A stretch of 64,000 nucleotides of DNA. Origin: Pseudomonas gingeri. GTDB taxonomy: Bacteria > Pseudomonadota > Gammaproteobacteria > Pseudomonadales > Pseudomonadaceae. The DNA lies in NCBI RefSeq assembly GCF_013385635.1, contig NZ_JACAPR010000010.1, positions 558,001-622,000 on the forward strand, in the 5' to 3' direction. Of the stretch, positions 25,268 through 34,000 are shown piece after piece. Position numbers and translations under genes: made by a program. Numbering within the stretch: the stretch's first letter is position 1; every line of letters begins with the position of its first letter. A model generated the notes under the pieces. That model searched no databases. It was given only the letters and a program-made list of their open reading frames with translations, and was not told where the DNA came from.

Positions 25268-25789
25268 ATGTCACTCCCTGCCACTGAGACAGTTACTGCC
25301 ATTGAGCCCGTGAGCTTTCGTGAGGCGCTCGGACACTACGCTTCCGGTATTACGGTGATTACATCGCGCACTGGTGACGAACCGATTGGCTTTACGTGTC
25401 AGTCGTTCTATAGCGTGTCGATGAACCCGCCGCTGGTGTCGTTCAGCGTCATGTGCAGTTCGGCCAGCTATCCGAAAATTCGCGAGGCGGGTCGATTCGC
25501 AGTCAATATTCTATCCGGTGAACAGGTCAGGATTTCCAACCAGTTCGCTCGCCGGGGCACGGATAAATGGCAGGGAATCGAATGGCAGCAATCACCGCTG
25601 GGCAATCCGGTTATTGCCGACAGTCTGCATTGGCTGGATTGTGAAATTCACGCTGAATATGTTGCGGGTGATCATGTGATCGTGATTGGTGAAGTGAAAG
25701 CGTTAAACCTGCATAAAGCCGACGCGGCGCAGCCGTTGCTGTATTTCAAAGGGCAGTACCGCAATTTGGCGGCACACGGTGCCGTTTGA
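25268..25789 (+). CDS. Flavin reductase (FMN-binding split barrel) of the mes operon
   Basis: 173 residues from ATG 25268 with AGGA upstream, eight bases after mesD. Typical flavin-reductase/HpaC-like domain: FREALGHYASGITVITSRTG, GFTCQSFYSVSMNPPLVSF, and a FAVNILSGEQ strand, with HWLDCEIHAEYVAGDHVIVIG later. Such proteins supply reduced FMN/FAD to two-component monooxygenases. In this operon it may deliver electrons to an oxygen-using MesX step that liberates or activates the methyl group; this is inference. Confidence 0.88.
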   Translation: MSLPATETVTAIEPVSFREALGHYASGITVITSRTGDEPIGFTCQSFYSVSMNPPLVSFSVMCSSASYPKIREAGRFAVNILSGEQVRISNQFARRGTDKWQGIEWQQSPLGNPVIADSLHWLDCEIHAEYVAGDHVIVIGEVKALNLHKADAAQPLLYFKGQYRNLAAHGAV

Positions 25790-25812
25790 GCAAAGAGTCT
25801 CTGGCAGTGTGT

Positions 25813-25839
25813 AACGGAGTGTACAGAGGTTACTCCGTT
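25813..25839 (+). terminator. Terminator of the mes operon
   Basis: AACGGAGT and ACTCCGTT flank an 11-base loop, followed by a T-rich stretch (GCTTTGTATT), 24 bases after the flavin-reductase stop. Confidence 0.55.
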
Positions 25840-25868
25840 GCTTTGTATTGACGCGACCACCCGGCTAA

Positions 25869-25943
25869 TCACAACGCTCGCACCGGAATGCACAGCTCGC
25901 AGTCGAGCTTACCGGCCACCGCATACGTGACGTCCATGGTCAT
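25869..25943 (-). CDS. Possible 24-codon micro-ORF overlapping the MFS stop
   Basis: A short frame begins with ATG overlapping the transporter stop codon (ATGA) and has AGGAG three bases before this ATG and nine before a second in-frame ATG (25937). It encodes a peptide starting MTMDVTYAVAGKLDCELCIP. The coupling and ribosome site are good, but length and lack of any known relative leave open that it is chance or a relic of a lost downstream gene. Confidence 0.2.
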   Translation of the reverse strand: MTMDVTYAVAGKLDCELCIPVRAL

Positions 25944-27367
25944 CTGCTCCTGGCGCGGTTTCCCAGGGCAAGCCCCAGTGCAACGACGATCAGTCCCAGG
26001 GCCACGGCAAAGGTAATGTGCATGCCGGCTGCCACCGCCTCGGGATCCGCCGTGATGATATCGCTGCTGGTCGTGGCGAATACAAATACCGCGCCCAAGG
26101 CTGCGGCGCCGGTGATCAGGCCGAGATTGCGCGACAGGTTGAGCAGGCCGGAAATCACGCCCCGCCGGTCCGCCGGGATTTCGCTCATGACGGCGGTATT
26201 GTTGGCCGTCTGGAACACGGCGTAGCCCAGGGTGAGGATCACCATGGGCACGATGTAGCCGGCGATACCCAGGGTTCGCGGCAGCAGCGATAACGCCAGG
26301 CAGCCGAGGGCGATGGCCAGCAAACCGACGAGGGTCATCGCGGGTGCGCCGAAGCGGTCGGCGATACGTCCGGCGGGGACGCCGGTCAGTGCCGCGACGG
26401 CGGGCCCGATCGCCAGCACCAGGCCGACCTTGGCTGGTTCCAGGGCGAGTGCGCGGGCCAGGTAGAACGGTCCGACCACCAGGGTCGCCATCAGTACCGT
26501 GGTGACCAGCGTGCTCATGACCAGGCTGGCGCTCAGCAAGCGGTCACGGAACATCGCCGGTCGGATCAGTGGCGAGGCGACCTTCGTTTCAACCCATCCG
26601 AACAGTCCGACACCCACGAGCGCCGCCACCAGCAGGGCGATATTGAGCGGACCGAAATGGCCGCGGCCCAGGGTCATGGCCATCGCGTAGGCACCGAGGG
26701 TCAGTGCGAGCAGCAGCGTGCCGAGCAGATCGAAGCGCGGGCGCCGGACCTGCTCTGCAGGCGGGTCGGTGGGCAGGTGGCGATAGGCAAGCAGCCAGGT
26801 CAGCAGCCCCAGCGGCAGGCAAATCAGGAAGATCGCCTGCCAACCAAACCCGGCGATCAGGACACCGCCCAGCGACGGACCCAGCGCGGTACCTATGGCC
26901 GAGGTGGTGCCGAGCAGGCCCATGGCGCTGCCGATCCGGGCCTTGGGCACGGTCTGGCCGACAAAGGCCAGGGTCAACGCCATCATGATCGCTGCGCCAA
27001 GCCCTTGCAGCGCCCGGGCGCCGATCAGCCAGCCGAGTGTCGGTGCCAGGCCGCACAACGCCGAGGCTGCCGTGAACAGGGCAATGCCGGATAGCAGCAG
27101 GCGGCGCCGGCCCAGCAGGTCGCCCAGGCCCCCGGCACTGACGATCAGCGTGGTGATGGCCAGCAGATAGGCGAGGACGACCCACTGGACCTGCTGGAAA
27201 GACGCATCGAACACCTGGGCCAGGGTCGGCAGGCCGACATTGGCGATGCTGGTGCCGAGGGACGACAGCAGCATGGACAGGGCCAGGCTGCCCAGGGCCC
27301 AGCGCACTGATGGCGCATATCCGCTACGGTCGATGGCGGCTTGATGTCGTGCGGTGGTGGTTTTCAT
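25940..27367 (-). CDS. MFS drug-efflux transporter, DHA2 (EmrB/QacA) type
   Basis: 475 residues with 13-14 predicted membrane helices. Signature segments: GGLGDLLGRRRLLL after helix 2 (motif A), RALQGLGAAIMM (motif B), and GPSLGGVLIAGFGWQAIF (motif C of drug/proton antiporters). Expected to pump toxic organic compounds out across the inner membrane using the proton gradient. Divergent from a LysR gene with about 140 bases between, which probably regulates it. Confidence 0.9.
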   Translation of the reverse strand: MKTTTARHQAAIDRSGYAPSVRWALGSLALSMLLSSLGTSIANVGLPTLAQVFDASFQQVQWVVLAYLLAITTLIVSAGGLGDLLGRRRLLLSGIALFTAASALCGLAPTLGWLIGARALQGLGAAIMMALTLAFVGQTVPKARIGSAMGLLGTTSAIGTALGPSLGGVLIAGFGWQAIFLICLPLGLLTWLLAYRHLPTDPPAEQVRRPRFDLLGTLLLALTLGAYAMAMTLGRGHFGPLNIALLVAALVGVGLFGWVETKVASPLIRPAMFRDRLLSASLVMSTLVTTVLMATLVVGPFYLARALALEPAKVGLVLAIGPAVAALTGVPAGRIADRFGAPAMTLVGLLAIALGCLALSLLPRTLGIAGYIVPMVILTLGYAVFQTANNTAVMSEIPADRRGVISGLLNLSRNLGLITGAAALGAVFVFATTSSDIITADPEAVAAGMHITFAVALGLIVVALGLALGNRARSR

Positions 27368-27506
27368 CCTGTCCTCTTTTCCCGGCGCTGCCGATACGCA
27401 GCTACCGGAAATCTACACCGGCCCCTACTATGGCGGAAGGCGCATGGGTTGCAGGTTATTCATGCGTCTGACGCTATCCATGAATCACCTGAAGCCGGGG
27501 CTGCCG

Positions 27507-28397
27507 ATGTCGACACCTGACCTGAATCTGTTGCTGACCCTCGATGTGCTGCTGGCCGAGGGTAGCGTGGCGCGAGCGGCCGAGCGTTTGCGCCTGAGTC
27601 CGTCGGCGATGAGCCGGGCGTTGGCGCGCCTGCGGGAAACCACCGGTGACCCGCTGCTGGTCCGGGCCGGACGTGGCCTGGTGCCGACACCCCGGGCTCT
27701 GGAGTTACGCGAGCGGGTCGGGCGCCTGGTGGAGGAGGCGCAGGCCATGTTACGGCCTGTCGAGCAGCTTGATCTCGGGCAGTTGGTCCGGACCTTTACC
27801 CTGCGCACCAGCGAAGGCTTCGTGGAAAATTTCGGCGCGGCGTTGATCGCCCGTGTCAGCCAGCAGGCGCCGGGTGTGCGCCTGCGCTTCGTGCAGAAAC
27901 CGGACAAGGACAGCACACCACTGCGCGACGGCACGGTGGATCTGGAAACCGGTGTGGTGGGCAAGGCGGCGAGCCCGGAGCTGTTTACCCAGGCGCTGTT
28001 CCGCGACCGTTTTGTTGGTGTGGTGCGCGCCGGGCATCCGTTGAGCGAAGGTGAAATGACCCCGGCTCGCTATGCGGCGGGCCGGCATATCAGCGTGTCA
28101 CGTCGCGGGCTCGACAAGGGACCGATCGACGATGGGCTCAAACGGCTAGGGCTGGAAAGGGAAGTGCTGGCGATTGTCGCGGGCTTCTCCACCGCGCTGG
28201 CGTTGGCCCGTTCCAGTGATCTGATTGCCAGTGTGCCGGAACGGCATACCGCGAAGCTGCGATTGGATATGCACAGCTTCGTCCTGCCGCTCGACGCGCC
28301 GGACTTCAGTGTATCGATGCTCTGGCATCCGAGGATGGATGCCGATCTGGCCCATCGCTGGTTGCGCGGCTGTCTGCGGGAAGTCTGCGCGCTTTAA
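27507..28397 (+). CDS. LysR-type transcriptional regulator
   Basis: 296 residues from ATG 27507, which puts LNLLLTLDVLLAEGSVARAA in the usual place; ATGs at 27480 and further upstream are possible. HTH: AAERLRLSPSAMSRALARLR. The effector domain resembles NodD/PA-type LysR proteins with PLDAPDFSVSMLWHPRMDAD near the end. Divergent from the MFS pump, the usual arrangement for local control. Its 3' end overlaps by four bases the convergent small lipoprotein gene. Confidence 0.88.
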   Translation: MSTPDLNLLLTLDVLLAEGSVARAAERLRLSPSAMSRALARLRETTGDPLLVRAGRGLVPTPRALELRERVGRLVEEAQAMLRPVEQLDLGQLVRTFTLRTSEGFVENFGAALIARVSQQAPGVRLRFVQKPDKDSTPLRDGTVDLETGVVGKAASPELFTQALFRDRFVGVVRAGHPLSEGEMTPARYAAGRHISVSRRGLDKGPIDDGLKRLGLEREVLAIVAGFSTALALARSSDLIASVPERHTAKLRLDMHSFVLPLDAPDFSVSMLWHPRMDADLAHRWLRGCLREVCAL

Positions 28398-28609
28398 TCG
28401 CGCAGCATGCTCGCGCCGTATTCACTGAAGCTGCTGCCCAGGTTGCTGTTCATCGAACCGCTTTCCTGGCTGACACGGACGCTGCTGTTGTAGTGCTGCT
28501 GGCAACTCAGTGTCTCGCAGGCGCTGTTGTTCTGGGTGGTCACGCCGGAGCAGGCGCTCAACAGCAGACTGCCGACGACCAGTGCGGCTTTGATGAGGCT
28601 CGGTTTCAT
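28394..28609 (-). CDS. Small lipoprotein
   Basis: 71 residues. Signal peptide with lipobox LLSAC (Cys20), then a short hydrophilic tail with two further cysteines (CETLSC) that may form a disulfide. AGGGA precedes the ATG. Its stop overlaps that of the convergent LysR gene. Envelope location is expected; function unknown. Similar small lipoproteins are frequent in Pseudomonas. Confidence 0.75.
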   Translation of the reverse strand: MKPSLIKAALVVGSLLLSACSGVTTQNNSACETLSCQQHYNSSVRVSQESGSMNSNLGSSFSEYGASMLRD

Positions 28610-28679
28610 ATTCGCTTTCCCTGGGCTGACACATTTTGTAATAGGTGCTCAGCCCATCTTACGCCTTCGCCGGCCGCTG

Positions 28680-29252
28680 CTACATGAAACTTTCGGGGCT
28701 CAGGTAGCGCTCGGCACTGAGGCTGTAGAGCAGGCTGTGGGGCTGGCCTGGAACATCGTCCAGCTCACCGTCGACGATCATCCGGGCACGCTCCAGGGTG
28801 CGGCGCGAGGGCAGGTTGTCCGGTCGCACCAGGCCGATCACCTCGTTGCGCTCCAGGGTCCTGAAGGCCAGGTGCAGGGCGGCTTCGACCATTTCGCTGG
28901 CGTAGCCCTTGCCCCAGGCGTCCGGCGCAAAACGGAAATACAGGTTCAACCCGGTGCGCGAACCGAAGAGGCCGTCCTGGAGTCCGCCGAAACCCAGGAC
29001 TTTCTCCGGGTGTTCCTTGTCGCAGACGGCCCAGTAGCCGAAGCCCCGGGTTTTCCAGTGCTCGATCCAGTTGAACAGGTTGCTGCTGGTGGTTTCCAGG
29101 GACGCTGTGCCCTTGGGGTTGTAGCGATTGGTCTGCGGGTCTCCGTGGATGGCCTGGGCGACCTTGAGGTCGTCCGCCTGCACCGGACGCAGCAGCAGTC
29201 GATGCGTCTGAAGAGGGTGCTGAATGATGGGCACAGATGTGGAAGCCGACAT
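28680..29252 (-). CDS. GNAT-family N-acetyltransferase (RimJ/RimL-like)
   Basis: 190 residues from ATG 29252, which has GGAGG upstream; the frame extends to 29411 without support. TERLLLRP-type opening (THRLLLRPVQADDLKVA), acetyl-CoA motif FRFAPDAWGKGYASEMVEAA, and VIGLVRPDNLPSRRTLERAR at motif B. It resembles the RimJ/RimL acetyltransferase_3 branch, which acetylates protein N termini or small amines. Substrate unknown. Confidence 0.88.
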   Translation of the reverse strand: MSASTSVPIIQHPLQTHRLLLRPVQADDLKVAQAIHGDPQTNRYNPKGTASLETTSSNLFNWIEHWKTRGFGYWAVCDKEHPEKVLGFGGLQDGLFGSRTGLNLYFRFAPDAWGKGYASEMVEAALHLAFRTLERNEVIGLVRPDNLPSRRTLERARMIVDGELDDVPGQPHSLLYSLSAERYLSPESFM

Positions 29253-29377
29253 GTGGGATGTTCCTCCAGAGCAACACGATGAAGCGGATAATGCGCCGCC
29301 AGGGGAGTTTTCTTCAATACGCTGTCGGGTTGGCTGAGTACTTTGCTTCTCACATTTTACTGAGAGGGAAGTAGTCG

Positions 29378-29965
29378 ATGAGCGTTCTGATTTCCATGGC
29401 CGCCTTTGCACTGGCGTCGTCCATCACCCCCGGCCCGGTCAATGTCGTGTCCCTGAGTTCCGGCGCACAGTTCGGCCTGCGCGCCAGCCTGCGGCATGTC
29501 ACCGGTGCCACCGTGGGCTTCACCCTGCTGCTGGTCTTGATCGGCCTGGGCTTGCACGAGCTGTTGCTGGCGCTGCCCGCGCTGACGCGGCTGATCCAGC
29601 TCGGCGGCGTGGCGTTCCTGCTGTACATGGCCTGGAAGCTGGCGCTGGACGACGGCTCGCTGAATGCCGGCCAGCCCGGCAAGCGACCGACCCTGGCGGT
29701 CGGCGCGGTGATGCAATGGCTCAACCCCAAGGCCTGGCTGGCCTGTGTGGCGGGCATGGGCGCGTTTGCCGCCAACGGCGACACGCGGGTGGTGCTGGAG
29801 TTTGCCTTGATCTACTTCGTGATCTGCTATGGCTCGATTGCCTGCTGGGCCTTTGCCGGGACCTTTTTGCGCCGATATCTGGAAAATCCCCGGGGCATGC
29901 GCCTGTTCAACCGGCTGATGGCCCTGTTGCTGGCGCTCAGTGCGATCTACCTGCTGCTGCCGTGA
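29378..29965 (+). CDS. LysE/RhtB-family exporter
   Basis: 195 residues, about six helices. Family signature SSITPGPVNVVSLSSGAQFG in helix 1 and WLNPKAWLACVAGMGAF in the middle. GAGAGGGAAG upstream supports the ATG. Exports an amino acid or related small molecule. The convergent AraC gene four bases downstream is its likely local regulator, a common pairing. Confidence 0.88.
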   Translation: MSVLISMAAFALASSITPGPVNVVSLSSGAQFGLRASLRHVTGATVGFTLLLVLIGLGLHELLLALPALTRLIQLGGVAFLLYMAWKLALDDGSLNAGQPGKRPTLAVGAVMQWLNPKAWLACVAGMGAFAANGDTRVVLEFALIYFVICYGSIACWAFAGTFLRRYLENPRGMRLFNRLMALLLALSAIYLLLP

Positions 29966-29969
29966 GTCT

Positions 29970-30818
29970 TCAGCCGCGATATTGTCCCGGTGTCGCGGCC
30001 AGGTGTTGCTTGAAGGTCCGCTGGAAGTGCGCCTGATCGGCAAAGCCGGCTTCCAGGGCGACATCGGCAATCAGTCGGCCGCGACGCAACTGGTTGCGCG
30101 CGTACTGGATGCGCCGGTTGACCAGGAAGGCGTGGGGCGTCATGCCATAGTGCTGCTTGAAGGCGCGGGTCAGGTAGGACGCCGACAGTTGCGCGGCCTG
30201 GCAGATGTCCTCCAGTTTCAGCGCTTCGGTGCAGTGCTTGTGGATATAGGCCGCGGCCCGCTCCAGTTTCTGGTTGATCTCGCGGGCGGGGACCGGCGCC
30301 GGGTTCAGCCGGTGTTGCAGCAGGGTGAAGAACTCGACGATGGCGCACTGTTTTTCCAGGTGGGCGAGGTCGTTGTCCACCAGTTGTTCGTAGAGCAGGT
30401 TCAAGCCGCGGAAGAGCAGCGGATCGGTGCTGTGGGTGGCGGAAAACGCCCGGAAATCCAGGTCCGGACTGAACCCCAGTTCATGTTGCAGGGACGTCAG
30501 CCAGGGTGTCTCGACATAAAACATCCGATAGGCCCAGGGCTGGTCGTCGATAGGGTTGCAAGCGTGCACCTCACCAGGATTCATCAGCACCACGGTGCCG
30601 GCTTCGACCTGCCATTGCTGCTGTTCATTGATATAGGTACTGCGCCCTTGAGTGATCGCGCCGATGGAGAAATGCTCGTGGGAATGACGCGCATAACAAA
30701 CCTTGCGGCCGTCCTGGATCGAACGGGCCTCGATAAACGGCAGCGTGGCATCGCGCCAGAAATACGGGGCCTTGTCGTCGAGAGGGGCAGCGGCAGGTTT
30801 GTGCATGGTCGATTCCAT
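29970..30818 (-). CDS. AraC-family regulator
   Basis: 282 residues, or 278 if ATG 30806 is used (GGAA seven bases before it). N-terminal cupin/arabinose-binding-like domain with HSHEHFSIGAITQG and VLMNPGEVHACNP, then the two HTH elements LEDICQAAQLSASYLTRAFK and DVALEAGFADQAHFQRTFKQ. Ends four bases from the convergent LysE exporter gene, which it probably controls. Confidence 0.88.
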   Translation of the reverse strand: MESTMHKPAAAPLDDKAPYFWRDATLPFIEARSIQDGRKVCYARHSHEHFSIGAITQGRSTYINEQQQWQVEAGTVVLMNPGEVHACNPIDDQPWAYRMFYVETPWLTSLQHELGFSPDLDFRAFSATHSTDPLLFRGLNLLYEQLVDNDLAHLEKQCAIVEFFTLLQHRLNPAPVPAREINQKLERAAAYIHKHCTEALKLEDICQAAQLSASYLTRAFKQHYGMTPHAFLVNRRIQYARNQLRRGRLIADVALEAGFADQAHFQRTFKQHLAATPGQYRG

Positions 30819-31050
30819 TGATTCAGCCGGCGAGATCGAATTCTTTCATCAGAATGGCAGGAGAGACGTTGCTTGGGAACAGCGCTGTTGCAGTCTCGGC
30901 GTAGTAGAGGAGGCGACTATTGTCTTATGATGATGGCAATTAAATATTGCCCGGCTCAGCGCTTCGCCCGGTCGTCCTGCACGCGTCAATGAGACCGTTC
31001 CGAGGGCGCGCAAGTGCTGGCCCATTACGTGTTGACTAGGGATGGTGTGC

Positions 31051-34000
31051 ATGCACAAGGCCCATTTTGGGGAAAATCGTCGTCAGGTACTGAGCTGGCT
31101 GACGGATCACTGGCTGGAAGACGGGCCGGTGGTGTGTTTCGTCGAAGGGTTCCCCGGCGTTGGGAAGAGTGAGCTCTCGGCGGAACTGGCGATGCATGTC
31201 GAGCAGTTGGAGGGCTGGCAGGTCATCATCGAAGAGGTGGTGGAACGTGCGGGTGCACTGCAGGGGACGCTGTCCGATATCGCCGAAAGGCTGACGACGC
31301 TGGGCGTCGAAACGATGTTGAACACCTTGCTTTCCGAGCAACCCAATCCCGCTTTTGCCCTGGAGCAGGCATTGCGCAAACCGGTGCTGATCGTTCTCGA
31401 TGAGGCGCAGCGCCTGTTCAAGGCGGATACGGGGGAGCCGCAAGGCGACCTGGTCGGGATTCTGGCCTTCCTGAGAGCCCGACCCACCCTCCGGGGGCGA
31501 TTGCTATTGGTCAGCGACCGCCTGGTCGAGCGTGCGCGTTGGTCGGAGAGCTTCCCGATCAAAACCTTGACGGCGCTGACAGAGGAGGACGCTATCGCGC
31601 TGCTGGACGACCGGTTGTTGGGCAGCGGCAATCTTGACGCGGTACCGCCGGAGCGCAAGCCGGAACTGATCCGTTCATTGGGCTGCAATCCGAGGGCTAT
31701 CGAGAGTCTGGTGGCGACCCTGGCCTATGAGTCCCTGGATGAGGTGATAGGTGCCAATCCCAGTCTCTGGGCTTATCAGGATCGAGAAGTCTCCCGTGAT
31801 TTCCTGCAAAGGCTCGAACGCGATCTGCTGGAACGCACCATGAGTCATCTGGAGCCGCTCCAACAGCGTCGGCTACGCATGCTCTCTGCCCATCGCAGAA
31901 GTTTCGAACGGGTGTGTTTTGAGGTGATCTGTGGCGGTGTCAGCAAAGACGCCAATGATTTTCGCAATCTGCTGATTACCCGCTTTCTGCTCAGCCAACG
32001 TCAGGGTTGGCATTCGTTGCACCCGATCATCCGGGAAATCGGACTGGCCCATCTGCGCGATTGCGGGCCTGATTTCAGGCAGGCTCACTCCAAAGCCGCC
32101 GATTATCATATTCGCCCCTACGAAGCACGAGCGATGGTGATGGACCAAAAGCGAGTCGCCAGTACCTTCGCGGAACTTCGCTATCACCTGCACCATGCCG
32201 GTCGTCACGAAGACCTCAATCGGGTCGTGTTGAGCACCGCCGACCATCTGATGAAAACCATCAAGTCGAACTCGAAGATTCCGGCAGGGGAAGAGCTGGA
32301 TGAATTGATCTCGGTGCTGACCATTCTGCTGGAGGATTGCCTGGTCAGGCCGCTTGAGTATTACCTGGCTCGTTGTCTCAACCAGCGCAACAGGGTGGGC
32401 GATATCGAGCTCGCGCTGGGGCACGCCAAATTGGCTGTCGGCGCTGACGGTCCACGGGATGCCGCGGACTTTGTAGCTCGTCTTGAAGAGCGCCTGGGCC
32501 GTATCGACGATGCATTGCTGACCCTCAATGCTGCGATCGAAGCGTATTCGGAGGGTGGAAATCCAGTCTCTCTCTACTTGCACGGCGTCAAGCTACTCAG
32601 GAGCAAAGGACGGACGGAGGAGGCTCTGGATCTGCTAAGACGGGGTATGGCCGCTATCCCGGCAGAAAAGAATGTCGTCGCGCTTTATCATGCGCACGTG
32701 CAACTTCTGGTGGAGGAAAATCGTAGTCCTGAAGCCATCGAGTTTTTGCTCGAGGGGATCAATCTCATATCCGCCGAGTTCAATAGTGTGGTGCTGTATA
32801 CGCAGTGCGCCGAACTGCTGAAGAAAAATGACCAGTGTGATCGAGCTATTTCCTTGTTGCTCGATGGTATTAAAAAGGTGCCTGCGGAATTCAATCTCGT
32901 GGCGCTGTATCAGCTGTGCGCAGAGTACTTGAAAGAGGATGGGCGGCAGTCACAGGCGATTGAGCTGGTCGAAGAGGGACTTGAAAAACTGCCGGTGGAG
33001 TGCAATCGCGCCGCCCTCTATCTTATCGGTGCCGAGTTCCTCAAGGACGATGGGCGGCGACCGGAAGCCATTGCGTTATTGGTTGAGAGCATGAGGATAT
33101 TGCCCCATGAATTTCACCAGATTCCGATCTATACCCAGTGCGCTTATCTGATGAGGCTGGAAAACCGAATTGATGAGGCACGTCTGCTGCTTTCCAATCC
33201 GCAAATGCCACGGCACATTGCCGAGAGTGGGACTATCAGAGAAAAATCTGTTTTCAATTCTGCTATCGGACTTGATCTTGATTATTTGTGGGGTGTTATC
33301 GAGCTTGATAAGGGCGCGTCGGCGATCGCTTTTCTCGCCAAATGTCTTTTGGCTCAGATCGAGGGGCGCTGGGCTGACGGTGCGCAAATCGCCCGTGAAG
33401 GCCGAGCACAGTGGCCATCAAGTTACTACCTTGTTATTCAGGAGGTGTTTTGCCGGTTGTGCGCTGGCGAGGTGAACGATGCGCACGTCGTGTTGGAATC
33501 GCTCGAACGCTTGGGTGATGAGTCCGGGCATGTCGGCACCTGGTTGCGCTGTTTCATTGCCTTTCGCCAGGGCAATCTATCCCTGGCATCTCATCTTTAT
33601 TCGGTCTATATCGGTGCAAGGCAGCTTAGGGACTTCTCTCCGACACGGGCAGACCTGTTGGAGTTGTGGAATGAGCCGGTGTCCTACTCGGCGGCTCATC
33701 CTGCCAACTGCCTGACGTTGTTGCCTCCCTCTTTGACCGGAATGGACCACGTGGTGAGACGGCCACTGAATATGGACGCCTGTCACGAACTCACGGATTG
33801 GATAACGCATATGAAAGAACATGGCAGCCACGCGACGACACAACCCTCGACGTCCCACGTACCGGCGCAGCAAGCGCTTTCCCGCGGCCCTTCGGTTCTG
33901 GTGATGGCCACGGAGTGGAAGTCCGCCCATGGCGGGTTGTCCACGTTCAACCGCGAGTTTTGCCGGGCCCTGGCAGCGGCAGGGTGCAGGGTCGTCTGTG

